Source: Pseudocoprococcus catus (GTDB taxonomy: Bacteria; Bacillota; Clostridia; Lachnospirales; Lachnospiraceae). Taken from it: DNA of 64,000 nt. The notes beneath the pieces were generated by a model. That model ran no database searches. It was not told where the DNA came from and was given only the letters and a program-made list of their open reading frames with translations. Position 1 is the stretch's first letter, and every line of letters starts with the position of its first letter. Location: contig NZ_JAAXCM010000064.1 in assembly GCF_019734885.1 (NCBI RefSeq), positions 62,001 through 126,000 of the forward strand, given 5' to 3'. Below, piece after piece: positions 17,888-28,100 of this stretch. Position numbers and translations under genes: made by a program.

Positions 17888-18088
17888 TTATAACTTAACG
17901 ACATTCACTGCCTGTGGTCCCTTCTGGCCTTCGATGACTTCGAATTCTACTTCCTGACCTTCTTCCAGTGACTTAAAGCCATTGGACTGGATGCCTGAAT
18001 AATGTACGAATACATCATTGCCCTGCTCATCGGAAATAAAACCGAATCCCTTCTGATTGTTGAACCACTTTACTGTACCTTTGTTCAT
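17888..18088 (-). CDS. Cold-shock domain protein (CspA family)
   Basis: A 66-residue protein with the single OB fold of the family: [20 protein letters not shown] carries the RNP1 motif KGFGFI, and DVFVHYSGI carries RNP2. It binds single-stranded RNA and DNA as a chaperone during cold or general growth. ATG 18088 follows GGAGG by 8 bases; a slightly longer frame is not supported. It has its own promoter and terminator, as expected for a separately controlled csp gene. The leader contains a small CTGCA/TGCAG hairpin close to the transcription start. Confidence 0.96.
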   Translation of the reverse strand: MNKGTVKWFNNQKGFGFISDEQGNDVFVHYSGIQSNGFKSLEEGQEVEFEVIEGQKGPQAVNVVKL

Positions 18089-18148
18089 TCCAAAGTCCTC
18101 CAAAAATTAAAAATGGGTCTTACTGCAGGTTATTCTTGCAGCATGTTC

Positions 18149-18177
18149 AGCATACCATACTTAACTTCAAAAGTCAA
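18149..18177 (-). promoter_or_regulatory. Sigma-A promoter of the cold-shock gene
   Basis: TTGACT and TATGCT, 17 bases apart on the minus strand, about 60 bases before the csp start codon. Confidence 0.75.
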
Positions 18178-18290
18178 AGGAATTCCTATATTCTTGAATA
18201 CCAAAAGGCTTAAAAATATCGCAGAAATGCCCTTTTTTCGCCATTTTCTTCAATGGTCCGACACATTCCCAAAACAGCATTCCGGTCGGT

Positions 18291-18542
18291 CTACTCACAA
18301 TATGCAACCACCGTATAGACACTGTTTTCATACTTGACTTCCTTGACTGTGGCATGCAGGCTTGTCAATCTCCGAAGTGCCGGAATATTGTCGCTCATGG
18401 CCAGTGCCGGTTCAATTGTATAATAATACATGGTGCCTGCCAGAGTGTTCAGCTTGGATTCGCTCATCTCCACTTCATCACCAGCCTTCAGAAGATCCGG
18501 TCTTTCCATTCGAAATGAAACTTCCTGTTTCAACTTATTCAC
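18291..18542 (-). CDS. Small hypothetical protein coupled to pepT
   Basis: An 83-residue frame starting at GTG 18542, which overlaps the pepT stop by 8 bases in a coupled arrangement with AAGG just upstream. The product (KLNTLAGTMYYYTIEPALAM in the middle, ending VKEVKYENSVYTVVAYCE) has mixed strand and helix character, no signal or membrane segment, and no domain I recognise. The tight overlap and sensible composition argue that it is real. Function unknown; it may be a conserved partner of peptidase T in related genomes. Confidence 0.55.
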   Translation of the reverse strand: MNKLKQEVSFRMERPDLLKAGDEVEMSESKLNTLAGTMYYYTIEPALAMSDNIPALRRLTSLHATVKEVKYENSVYTVVAYCE

Positions 18543-19767
18543 CAGCCTTAAAAGATGCGTAGCGCTTCAAAACGCCGAGGATCAGATCAACAGACAGATC
18601 CATGCCCTCTGCTGTGATATGCTCATAAGGACCATGATAAGCATAACCACCTGTACCGATATCCGGACAAGGCAGTCCCCTGAAACTGAGCTGTGCACCG
18701 TCTGTACCGCCTCTGACAGGCACGATCAGCGGTTTCAGGCCAATTTCCTCAGCAGCTGCTTTCGCATTCTCGATCAGATGGAAATGCGGCATAATCTTCT
18801 CGGACATATTGCGGTACTGCTCTGTAATGGTCAGTTCCACAGTTCCCTCACCATAACGGCCATTTAAGATAGCCTGGATATGCTGCAGTTCTTTTTTGCG
18901 CAGTTCAAAGACCGCCAGATCATGATCTCTGACAATATACTGCATCTCGGCCTTTTCTACATTACCGCTCATATCTGTCAGATGATAGAAGCCTTCATAG
19001 CCTTCCGTATGTTCCGGTCTGTCCGCTGCCGGCAGCATCTGATGCAGCTCCCATGCCACGTTCAATGCATTGACCATCGTATCTTTGGCACTTCCCGGAT
19101 GGACATTGAAACCGTTGATCACAAATTTAGCTGCACAGGCATTGAAATTCTCATAGGTGATCTCTCCTTCTTCGCCGCCGTCTATGGTATAGGCATAATC
19201 CGCACCAAATGTCTCCAGATCAAGGGCTGAGGCACCGCTTCCCACTTCTTCATCCGGTGTAAAAGCAATACAGATCTTGCCGTGCGGAATGTTTTCTTTG
19301 ATCAGATGTTCAACAACTGTCATGATTTCCGCAATACCGGCTTTGTCATCCGCACCAAGCACTGTTGTACCATCTGTTACAATCAGAGTTCTGCCCTTTA
19401 AAGACGGCAGATGTGGAAACTGTGCCGGGCTCAGTGTTCTTCCACTGTCTCCCAGCACGATGTCCCCACCGTCATAATTCTCAATAATTCTCGGTTTCAC
19501 ATGCTCACCACAGAAATCCGGCACTGTATCCAGATGGGCGATCAGACCGATGGCAGCTGCATCTTCGCATCCCGGTGTGGCCGGCAATGTGCCGTACACA
19601 CAGCATAAATCACTGACACGTGCATCTTCAATGCCAAGTGCCTTCATTTCAGGAACCAGCATGTTCGCCAGATCAAACTGACGCTGTGTGGTCGGTGTTG
19701 TCTCACTGAATTCATCACTGGCTGTGTGGACAACGACATAATTTAATAAACGTTCATAAGCTCTCAT
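18535..19767 (-). CDS. pepT: Peptidase T (tripeptide aminopeptidase)
   Basis: A 410-residue cytosolic M20 metallopeptidase that removes the N-terminal residue from tripeptides. Zinc-site motifs are visible: IAHLDTVPDF (first metal His and catalytic Asp), GADDKAGIAEI (bridging Asp), TPDEEVGSGA (catalytic Glu pair), TIDGGEEGEI, and the C-terminal YHGPYEHI with the last metal His. VPVRGGTDGAQLSF matches the family. Length is the family norm. Its stop overlaps the start of the small hypothetical gene. Confidence 0.96.
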   Translation of the reverse strand: MRAYERLLNYVVVHTASDEFSETTPTTQRQFDLANMLVPEMKALGIEDARVSDLCCVYGTLPATPGCEDAAAIGLIAHLDTVPDFCGEHVKPRIIENYDGGDIVLGDSGRTLSPAQFPHLPSLKGRTLIVTDGTTVLGADDKAGIAEIMTVVEHLIKENIPHGKICIAFTPDEEVGSGASALDLETFGADYAYTIDGGEEGEITYENFNACAAKFVINGFNVHPGSAKDTMVNALNVAWELHQMLPAADRPEHTEGYEGFYHLTDMSGNVEKAEMQYIVRDHDLAVFELRKKELQHIQAILNGRYGEGTVELTITEQYRNMSEKIMPHFHLIENAKAAAEEIGLKPLIVPVRGGTDGAQLSFRGLPCPDIGTGGYAYHGPYEHITAEGMDLSVDLILGVLKRYASFKAGE

Positions 19768-19789
19768 TCTCTATTTCCCCGCTTCCTTT

Positions 19790-20311
19790 TTATTTGACGC
19801 AGTAAACGTAATTCTCTTTTCTAGGCATGGCTTTTGGTTCTTCGCCGTCTACATAGCCGAGGACACAGTGGCCGATACCTTCATAGTCACCTTCGATGCC
19901 AAGGGATTTCAGGAATGCCTTGCCTTCTGCGGATTCAAATTCTTCTTTGGCTCTGTGGATCCAGCAGCTGCCGATACCTTCTGCGTGAGCAGCAAGCATG
20001 AGGTTGCCCATCACCAGACTGCCGTCATAAACATAGGTTGGCCTTGCTTTATCTGCCAGAACAATCAGCACAACCGGTGCACCATAAAATGGATCAGAAT
20101 CCACACCCATGATCTCGGCATTCATCTTCGAAAACTTGTCACGGATTTCTTTATTCGTCACCGCAATAATGATGGGTGACTGCTTGCCCATACCCGTTGC
20201 TACATAGGTGCCCGCTTCGATAATCCGATTGAGCACATCCTCCGGAATCATATCCGGTTTATATTTTCTGATACTTCTTCTTGTCTTCATATTATTGATA
20301 ACTTCGCTCAT
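19790..20311 (-). CDS. Nitroreductase family FMN-dependent oxidoreductase
   Basis: From ATG 20311, with GGAGG 10 bases upstream, this is a 173-residue protein of the small nitroreductase type. It starts TRRSIRKYKPDMIPEDVLNR, the FMN-binding Arg/Ser block, followed by AGTYVATGMGKQSP and GSCWIHRAKEEF, and a C-terminal GYVDGEEPKAMPRK. These enzymes reduce nitro groups, quinones or flavin itself with NAD(P)H; the true substrate is unknown. An in-frame extension to 20395 lacks a ribosome site. It ends 22 bases before the pepT start and is probably co-transcribed with it. Confidence 0.9.
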   Translation of the reverse strand: MSEVINNMKTRRSIRKYKPDMIPEDVLNRIIEAGTYVATGMGKQSPIIIAVTNKEIRDKFSKMNAEIMGVDSDPFYGAPVVLIVLADKARPTYVYDGSLVMGNLMLAAHAEGIGSCWIHRAKEEFESAEGKAFLKSLGIEGDYEGIGHCVLGYVDGEEPKAMPRKENYVYCVK

Positions 20312-20434
20312 TTGATAGAACCTCCATGATAATTCAAGATTTACCCGCGCATTTTCGTATGAAACCCGGGTCTGCTCCGCAGACATAGTGTTCATCCAAA
20401 TCTCCGGGCCGCTGTTATTAAGTATACACCAAAA

Positions 20435-20477
20435 AACAAAAAAAAGCGATACCGTTCAAATAAACGATACCGCTTTT
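20435..20477 (-). terminator. Rho-independent terminator of hppA
   Basis: A 15-bp stem with two G-T pairs (20442-20456 with 20463-20477) followed on the minus strand by a long T tract. A second small inverted repeat, 20485-20503, lies between it and the hppA stop. Confidence 0.9.
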
Positions 20478-20516
20478 ATGTTGTCTACATAGATTCTATG
20501 TAGTGATGATTCATAA

Positions 20517-22508
20517 TTAGTTAAGAATACCGATAAATACTGAAGAGAATACTAATGCAACGATTGTCATCAGTTTGATCAGGATGTTGATAGCAGGGCC
20601 TGATGTATCCTTGAATGGGTCACCGACTGTATCACCAACAACTGCAGCTTTATGAGCTTCAGAACCCTTGCCGCCGTGATTGCCGTTCTCAATGTATTTC
20701 TTAGCATTATCCCAAGCACCACCTGCGTTTGACATGAAGATTGCCATCATAACACCTGTTACAAGGGAACCTGCAAGCATACCGCCTACAGCTTCTGTAC
20801 CAAGAAGGAAACCAATGATGATTGGAGCAACAACTGCCATAACGCCAGGAATAATCATTTCACGAAGGGCAGCCTTTGTAGAAATATCTACACACTTTGT
20901 ATAATCAGGTTTGCTCTTACCTTCCATGATACCAGGAATTTCTCTGAACTGTCTACGAACTTCCTCGATCATAGAATATGCAGCCTTAGATACAGATTCC
21001 ATTGTGAAAGCTGAGAAAAGGAATGGCAGCATACCACCGATCAGAAGACCGATAATTGTTGTATAAGAAAGAATGTTGATTGCTGAAAGGTTAACCTGCT
21101 GAGCGTAGGACATGAAAAGTGCCATAGCTGTCAGTGCAGCAGAACCGATAGCGAAACCTTTACCCATAGCAGCTGTTGTGTTACCTACAGCATCAAGGGA
21201 GTCTGTGATTTCACGAACGGACTCATCGAGGTAAGACATTTCTGCGATACCACCGGCATTATCAGCGATAGGACCATAAGCGTCAACAGCAACTGTGATA
21301 CCTGTTGTAGAAAGCATACCTACAGCTGCAAGTGCGATACCGTAAAGGCCGCAGCACTTGTAAGCAACAAAGATACCTACACAGATCAGTACAAGCGGAA
21401 TAGCTGTGGACTGCATACCTACAGCAAGACCGGAAATAATTGTTGTAGCAGCACCAGTTTCAGACTGTTCAGCAATCTTCTTAACTGAGCCATAATCACC
21501 GGATGTATAAACCTCTGTGATAATACCGATGATCAGACCAACGATCAGACCGGCGATAATAGCAACAGCAGGCATGATAGAACCAAGATAATATACAGAC
21601 AATGCAATGGCACCGATAACAACGATGGCATCAGCTGTATATTCACCTCTGTTAAGGGCTTTCTGTGGGTTACCGCCTTCTTTACCCTGTACCATGAATG
21701 TACCGATAACAGAAGCAATGATACCCAGAGCAGATAAGATTGCAGGGAAGATTGCAGCTTTCGCTGTATCCAGTGTGATTGCACCGAAAGAACCTGCAAG
21801 GCCAAGAGTGATAGCAGAAATAAGAGAACCTGCATAAGACTCGAAAAGGTCAGCACCCATACCGGCAACGTCACCTACGTTATCACCTACGTTATCGGCG
21901 ATTGTAGCAGGATTACGAGGGTCATCCTCAGGGATACCAGCTTCTACCTTACCTACAAGGTCAGCACCAACGTCAGCAGCTTTTGTATAAATACCACCAC
22001 CAACACGGGCAAAAAGAGCGATAGAAGATGCACCAAGGGAGAAACCGAAAAGAACATCTGCATCACCTGTGATTACATACAGACCAGCTACACCAAGAAG
22101 ACCAAGGCCTGCAACACACATACCCATAACGGCACCACCGGAGAATGCAACATTAAGTGCTTTGTTCATACCACTTGTTCTTGCTGCATTGGCTGTTCTG
22201 ACATTCGCCTTAGTAGCTACTGTCATACCACAATAACCGGCGATGATAGAAAGAACAGCACCGCAAAGGAAGCAAACTGCTGTAAGTGGATTTCTTAAGA
22301 AGCAAAGAACAACGAAGAGCACTACGATAAAGATTGCAAGAATTCTGTATTCAGCAAAAAGGAATGCTCTTGCACCTTCTGCGATAGCAGAAGCGATTTC
22401 TTTCATACGGTCTGTACCGGCATCTACAGAATTAACTCTCTTTGTCAAAACAAAGGCGAATACCAGACCGATGAGTGCGCAGATAACTGCGACATACATG
22501 AGATTCAT
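20517..22508 (-). CDS. hppA: Membrane-bound ion-pumping pyrophosphatase, K+-stimulated type
   Basis: A 663-residue integral membrane protein of about 15-16 helices that couples pyrophosphate hydrolysis to export of H+ or Na+. Catalytic pyrophosphate/magnesium blocks are present: [40 protein letters not shown], and the C-terminal [18 protein letters not shown]. The segment [10 protein letters not shown] has Ala and Gly at the two positions that are Lys and Thr in K+-independent enzymes, so it should be potassium dependent. Na+ or H+ as the pumped ion cannot be settled by eye. It is expressed from a near-consensus promoter with a hairpin in the leader. Confidence 0.96.
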   Translation of the reverse strand: MNLMYVAVICALIGLVFAFVLTKRVNSVDAGTDRMKEIASAIAEGARAFLFAEYRILAIFIVVLFVVLCFLRNPLTAVCFLCGAVLSIIAGYCGMTVATKANVRTANAARTSGMNKALNVAFSGGAVMGMCVAGLGLLGVAGLYVITGDADVLFGFSLGASSIALFARVGGGIYTKAADVGADLVGKVEAGIPEDDPRNPATIADNVGDNVGDVAGMGADLFESYAGSLISAITLGLAGSFGAITLDTAKAAIFPAILSALGIIASVIGTFMVQGKEGGNPQKALNRGEYTADAIVVIGAIALSVYYLGSIMPAVAIIAGLIVGLIIGIITEVYTSGDYGSVKKIAEQSETGAATTIISGLAVGMQSTAIPLVLICVGIFVAYKCCGLYGIALAAVGMLSTTGITVAVDAYGPIADNAGGIAEMSYLDESVREITDSLDAVGNTTAAMGKGFAIGSAALTAMALFMSYAQQVNLSAINILSYTTIIGLLIGGMLPFLFSAFTMESVSKAAYSMIEEVRRQFREIPGIMEGKSKPDYTKCVDISTKAALREMIIPGVMAVVAPIIIGFLLGTEAVGGMLAGSLVTGVMMAIFMSNAGGAWDNAKKYIENGNHGGKGSEAHKAAVVGDTVGDPFKDTSGPAINILIKLMTIVALVFSSVFIGILN

Positions 22509-22556
22509 AATTAAACTCCTTTCTCTTTCTTAAACGTTTAATTTTGAGCATAAATT

Positions 22557-22583
22557 ATGCAGATGTAATCATACAATCTGCAT
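22557..22583 (-). promoter_or_regulatory. Inverted repeat in the hppA leader
   Basis: Perfect 8-bp arms (22557-22564, 22576-22583) flank 11 bases, between the promoter and the ribosome site. This could be an operator or an mRNA-stabilising hairpin. Confidence 0.45.
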
Positions 22584-22599
22584 ACTAGTCATGCCTTAA

Positions 22600-22628
22600 A
22601 TATTATCCGATTTTTTTAGGAAAGTCAA
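22600..22628 (-). promoter_or_regulatory. Sigma-A promoter of hppA
   Basis: TTGACT and TAATAT with 17-base spacing on the minus strand, about 90 bases upstream of hppA. Confidence 0.8.
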
Positions 22629-22712
22629 CCGTTACCATTAAATTATTATAAAAAAGTATTAAAAATTTGCAAATATCGTTGCTTTTTTAACATGGAAATA
22701 TCAAGATTCATT

Positions 22713-23261
22713 TTATTTTAATTCCAGACGCATGTCAATCAATTCCTGATATTCCCCTGTTCTCAGACGAAAAGCCTTCGGATTTCTTCCATATTCAATG
22801 AAACCTGCTCTCTTATACATTTCGACTGCTCTCTCATTCCCAGCAACAACTTCCAGTTCCAGCTGAAGATACCCGGCTTCTCTGGCACACTCAATGCAGG
22901 CCTCCATCAGAAACTTTCCGATACCCAGTCCCCAGAATTTCTTTGTAATGGCAATGCCAAAAACCGCACGATGCTTGATTTTATCCATCATTCCCAAAGT
23001 ATCAATCCCTGCAGTCCCGGCAACAACACCATCCACAACCGCAATAATCTCAACGGTATTCGTACTATCCGTTTTCCTCTGCAGAAAATCTGCTTCCTGA
23101 GAAGCCGTAAAACGATTCTCATCCGAATAAGTCAGCAGATAATCCGTCTCCTCATGAGTCCGATTAAAAACATCCAGAACTGCCTTCCCATCACTGGTAA
23201 CGCCATTCCTCAAAAGGCAGTTTCTGCCATCCTTTAATGTAACTGTTTTTTCAAAAGTCAT
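22713..23261 (-). CDS. GNAT-family N-acetyltransferase
   Basis: A 182-residue GNAT protein. The acetyl-CoA pyrophosphate loop is in FWGLGIGKFLMEACIECARE (Q/RxxGxG-like), preceded by beta strand HRAVFGIAITKKF and followed by LELEVVAGNERAVEMYKRAG and FIEYGRNPKAFR. The C-terminal NERAVEMYKRAGF is the classic GNAT motif B. Members acetylate amines on proteins, antibiotics or metabolites; the substrate is unknown. AGGAG precedes the ATG by 7 bases. It stands alone, about 430 bases from gltD, beyond the repeat element at 23467-23656. Confidence 0.9.
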   Translation of the reverse strand: MTFEKTVTLKDGRNCLLRNGVTSDGKAVLDVFNRTHEETDYLLTYSDENRFTASQEADFLQRKTDSTNTVEIIAVVDGVVAGTAGIDTLGMMDKIKHRAVFGIAITKKFWGLGIGKFLMEACIECAREAGYLQLELEVVAGNERAVEMYKRAGFIEYGRNPKAFRLRTGEYQELIDMRLELK

Positions 23262-23466
23262 GCCTATACTCCTATCTTCTCTCCAACTTCCTCAAAATAC
23301 CTGTACTATCAACTATTCTACCATACCCCTTATCCAAAAGCCATCTCTGTCCACGTATATAAAAATATGCCATCATTAAATAAAAACAGCCTTATACTTC
23401 AAAATAAATCATATGAACCATTTGATTTTAATCGATGCTCAAAACCTTTCGCTGACCAATTAAACA

Positions 23467-23656
23467 GGCGTGCAGTCAAAATCTAAAAAAGAAATGAAGA
23501 ATGAACCTATTCAAACACAGGTGCTTCCGAAACGGCCGGTACTTAGATGCTGTCCTTTAGCATCTTATGTACCGCTGCCAGTTTCGGGCAACACGAGTGT
23601 ACCTGTGTTGAATAGGCTCATTCTTCATTTCGTATTATAATCTTCAACTGCACGCC
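23467..23656. repeat. Structured inverted-repeat element, family 1, copy A
   Basis: This occupies most of the 430-base gap between the GNAT gene and gltD. Terminal 10-bp perfect arms (23467-23476 with 23647-23656) enclose unpaired stretches, then a stem of about 31 bp with one mismatch and one bulge (23491-23522 with 23601-23631), then a core (about 23518-23606). The core holds paired CCGAAAC/GTTTCGG, GGTAC/GTACC and AGATGCT/AGCATCT arms. The core is closely related to the minus strand of 62521-62609. No ORF or transposase is inside. The remaining part of the gap (23262-23466) is A+T-rich with no feature I can support. Confidence 0.8.
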
Positions 23657-23682
23657 GTTAACCGCCGTCAACCACCGTCAAT
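23653..23682. repeat. Three tandem 10-base repeats after gltD
   Basis: Units CGCCGTTAAC, CGCCGTCAAC and CACCGTCAAT follow each other directly, 11 bases from the gltD stop and overlapping the outer arm of repeat element A. Confidence 0.6.
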
Positions 23683-23693
23683 CTGCGTATCGC

Positions 23694-25181
23694 CTAATCA
23701 AGGTTCGTATACCCCATCAGATTAATGTCCACGCATTTTGCAGCTTCTCTGCCTTCTCTGATCGCCCATACGACCAGTGACTGCCCTCTATGCATATCTC
23801 CGGCCACATAGACCTTCTCTTCGCTTGTATGATAATGTCCCGGTTCTGTTTTGACATTGGTTCTGCCGTCCACCTCTACACCAAAAGCATCTGTGACATA
23901 ACTCTGGCTGCCAAGAAAACCTGCTGCAATAAGCACCAGATCCACTGGAATAATCTCATTGCTGCCTTCGATTTCATGCATCACCATACGTCCTGACTCA
24001 GGGTCTTTCTGCCATGACAGTTTCACTAATTCTGCAGCACAGACTTCACCATTATCATTGGCGATAAAGGATTTCACCGTTGTCTCATAAATTCGAGGAT
24101 CGTGACCATATAATGCAATGGCTTCCTCCTGGCCGTAATCTGTCTTGCAGATTTTCGGCCATTCCGGCCATGGATTGCTCTCTGCACGCTGATCCGGTGC
24201 CTTCGGCATCATTTCCAGCTGAATGACATTCTGAGCCCCCAGACGGATAGATGTGCCCACACAGTCATTGCCTGTATCACCGCCGCCGATAACAAGCACA
24301 TTTTTGCCTTTGGCGGAAATGAAATTGCCGTCCTCAAAATTTGAATCCAAAAGACTCTTTGTTGTCTTCTTCAGGAAATCAACGGCAAAATAGATACCTT
24401 TTGCTTCACGACCCGGCACATTGATATCTCTCGGATTCGATGCACCACAGGCCAGGATCACGCTGTCATACTCTTTGAGCAGTCTGGAAGCCTTATAATT
24501 ATTGCCGATATCCGCACCTGTTACGAATTCGATGCCTTCTTCTTTCATAATGTCAATACGGCGTTCGATGACCGCTTTGTCCAGTTTCATATTCGGAATA
24601 CCGTACATCAGAAGACCGCCTATACGGTCACTTCTCTCGAAAACTGTCACCTGATGGCCACGTTTGTTCAGCTGATCTGCGGCTGCCAGTCCGGAAGGGC
24701 CGGAACCCACAACTGCGATTCGCTTGCCGGTTCTTACCTTCGGCGGATCTGCTTTCATCAAACCATGTTCATAACCGTATTCAATAATACCGTGTTCATT
24801 TTCCTTAACAGAAACCGGGGCTCCGTTTAAATTGCAAGTACACGCTGCCTCGCACAAAGCCGGGCAGACACGTGATGTGAATTCAGGAAAGCTGTTTGTC
24901 TTCATCAAACGGCGCCATGCCTGTTCCCAGTTGCCGTTATAAATCAGATCATTCCATTCCGGTACAAGGTTATTCAGCGGACAGCCAGATACCATACCGC
25001 CGATCATCATACCTGACTGACAAAACGGTACACCGCAGTCCATACACCTTGCGCCCTGCTTCTGCTGCATTTCACTGCTCAGAGGGATATGGAATTCGTT
25101 AAAATTCTGAATACGTTCCTCAGGTGAAATGACACACCCTGTTTCTCTCTCATATTCTAAAAATCCGGTTGGTTTTCCCAT
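23694..25181 (-). CDS. gltD: Glutamate synthase small (beta) subunit
   Basis: A 495-residue FAD/NADPH oxidoreductase that passes electrons to GltB. N-terminal cysteine motifs for two [4Fe-4S] clusters are visible: CMDCGVPFCQ, then CPLNNLVPEWN, and CPALCEAACTCNLN. FAD binds at IAVVGSGPSGLAAADQLNKR (about residue 150) and NADPH at VLVIGGGDTGNDCVGTSIRL (about residue 290). The C-terminal VYVAGDMHRGQSLVVWAI closes the FAD site. The length is that of bacterial GltD. It follows gltB by 12 bases in one operon. Confidence 0.97.
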   Translation of the reverse strand: MGKPTGFLEYERETGCVISPEERIQNFNEFHIPLSSEMQQKQGARCMDCGVPFCQSGMMIGGMVSGCPLNNLVPEWNDLIYNGNWEQAWRRLMKTNSFPEFTSRVCPALCEAACTCNLNGAPVSVKENEHGIIEYGYEHGLMKADPPKVRTGKRIAVVGSGPSGLAAADQLNKRGHQVTVFERSDRIGGLLMYGIPNMKLDKAVIERRIDIMKEEGIEFVTGADIGNNYKASRLLKEYDSVILACGASNPRDINVPGREAKGIYFAVDFLKKTTKSLLDSNFEDGNFISAKGKNVLVIGGGDTGNDCVGTSIRLGAQNVIQLEMMPKAPDQRAESNPWPEWPKICKTDYGQEEAIALYGHDPRIYETTVKSFIANDNGEVCAAELVKLSWQKDPESGRMVMHEIEGSNEIIPVDLVLIAAGFLGSQSYVTDAFGVEVDGRTNVKTEPGHYHTSEEKVYVAGDMHRGQSLVVWAIREGREAAKCVDINLMGYTNLD

Positions 25182-25193
25182 TGTTATCCCCTC

Positions 25194-28100
25194 CTATCCT
25201 CTCTTGCTTGCGTAAAATGCTTCAATCTGTGCCTGGTCAAATGTCAGACCTTTTTCTTCCATATGGACAATGGCTGTCTGCATATGGCTGTAATCATGCG
25301 GAATAATCTTCTTGAACTTCGGCAAATATTCAGAGAAGTTGTCAAGAATCTCTTTACCGATGGCAGAGCCTGTATTATCCACATGCGCCTGGATCATATC
25401 TCTCAGCTCCATAACGTCATATTTGGATGTCACCGTATCAATGGAAACTAATTCTTTATTGACACGTTTATATAAATCTCTGTTTTCATCCAGAACATAG
25501 GCAATACCGCCGCTCATACCGGCTGCAAAATTCTTGCCTGTGCGTCCGAGAACAACCACACGGCCGCCTGTCATATATTCACAGCCATGGTCACCGACGC
25601 CTTCAACAACCGCTGTAGCACCTGAATTACGAACGCAGAAACGTTCGCCTGCCACACCGCTGATATAAGCCTTGCCGCTTGTGGCACCGTAAAGGGCAAC
25701 ATTACCGACGATGATATTTTCATTGGACTCAAACTTGATATTCTTTGGTGGATAAAGCACCAGTTTACCCCCTGAAAGACCTTTGCCGAAATAATCATTG
25801 CTGTCGCCGCACAGTTCCAGTGTCAGTCCCTTAGGGATGAAAGCACCAAAGCTCTGTCCGCCGCTGCCGTTGCACTTCACAATGTACTGATCTTCCGGCA
25901 ATGTATCGCCATACTTCTTGGTGATCTCGGAACCGAAAATTGTACCCAGTGTGCGGTCTGTATTGCGTACATTAATCTCAATCTTCTTTTTCTTCTTGCC
26001 TGCCAGTGCAGACTTAAATTCTTTCAGGAAGACTTTCTCATCAATGGTCTTCTGAAGACCAAAATCATAGACATCCTGCGGCATAAACAGATGTTTTTCT
26101 TCATGCAGATACGGATTCTCAACAATGGCTGAAAGATCCAATTTACCGTAAATCTGAGGATCCACATCTTCTCTGACTTTGATCAGATCAGAACGTCCCA
26201 CTAATTCATCCAGGTTATGCACACCCAGTTTTGCCATGATCTCACGCAGTTCCTGGGCAACAAATTTCATAAAGTTGACCACATATTCTGGTTTGCCTCT
26301 GAAACGTTTGCGCAGTTCAGGGTTCTGTGTAGCAATACCCACCGGACATGTATCCAGATTACATACACGCATCATGACGCATCCCATTGTCACAAGGGGT
26401 GCTGTAGCAAAACCAAATTCCTCTGCACCAAGGATCGCTGCCATTGCTACATCACGGCCTGTCATCAGCTTGCCGTCCGTTTCAAGACGGACTCTTGAAC
26501 GAAGACCATTCATGATCAGTGTCTGATGTGTTTCTGCCAGACCAATCTCCCATGGAAGACCTGCATTGTGGATAGATGTTCGAGGTGCTGCACCTGTACC
26601 GCCGTCATAACCGGAAATCAGGATAACCTGTGCACCTGCTTTGGCAACACCGGCTGCAACAGTACCAACACCAGCTTCAGATACCAGTTTGACAGAAATT
26701 CTTGCCGAACGATTCGCATTCTTTAAATCGTAGATCAGCTGTGCCAGATCCTCGATGGAATAAATATCATGATGCGGCGGTGGTGAGATCAATGCCACAC
26801 CCGGTGTGGAAAGTCTTGTCTTTGCAATCCACGGATAAACTTTTCCGCCCGGAAGATGACCGCCTTCACCCGGTTTTGCACCCTGAGCCATTTTAATCTG
26901 GATCTCGTTGGCGCTGACAAGGTATCTGGAAGTCACACCAAATCGACCCGAAGCCACCTGTTTGATAGCAGAACACCGGTTAAGTCCATCCGGTCCGATG
27001 GTGAGACGTTCAAGACTCTCGCCGCCTTCACCGGAATTGGATTTGCCATGGATCATATTCATGGCAATAGCCAGTGTCTCATGAGCTTCCTGAGAAATGG
27101 AGCCATAGGACATGGCACCTGTCTTGAAGCGCTTCACAATCTCATCTACACTCTCTACTTCTTCAATCGGAATACCGCCTTCTTCGTCAAACTTGAACTC
27201 CAGAAGACCTCTCAGGTTCATCAGGCGTGTTTCTTCATTAATATTATGAGAATACTCTTTAAACATCTCATAATCTCCGCGTTTTGTGGATTCCTGAAGC
27301 AAATGAATGGTTCTCGCATTATAAAGATGTTCCTCTTTGCCGCTTCGCATCTTATGACCGCCGATGCTGTCCAGAGACAGATCCACATCCAACCCCAGCG
27401 GATCAAATGCACGCATATGCCATGTATTCATAGCGCGCTCAATGTCTTTTAATGTTATGCCGCCGATACGGCTAACTGTATTCGTAAAATATGTATCAAT
27501 GACTTCTTTGCTGATACCAATGGCTTCAAAGATCTGAGAGCCCTGATAAGACTGGATCGTTGAAATACCCATTTTGGAAGCAATCTTGACAATGCCGTGA
27601 AGAACCGCTGAATTGTAATCACTGACAGCTGCATAATAATCCTTGTCAAGCATATGCAGGTCGATCAGTTCTTTGATGGATTCCTGAGCCAGATATGGGT
27701 TGATGGCGCAGGCACCATACCCCAGCAGCGTTGCAAAATGATGTACTTCTCTTGGCTCTGCACTCTCAAGGATCACAGCAACCGCTGTTCTCTTCTTTGT
27801 TCTGACAAGATAATGCTCAAGGGCAGATACAGCCAGCAGGGAAGGAATCGCCACATGGTTCTCATCGATGCCTCTGTCGGAAAGGATCAGAATATTCACA
27901 CCGTCTCTGTAAGCTCTGTCTACTTCCACAAACAGATGATCCAATGCACGTTCAAGGGGTGTATTGACATAGTAGGTGATTGGAATTGTCGCTACTTTGA
28001 ATCCTTCTATATTCATGGATTTGATCTTCAGCAGATCTGTGTTCGTCAGAATCGGATTGTGGATCTGTACCATCTTGCAGTTTTCTGCTTCTTCTTCCAG

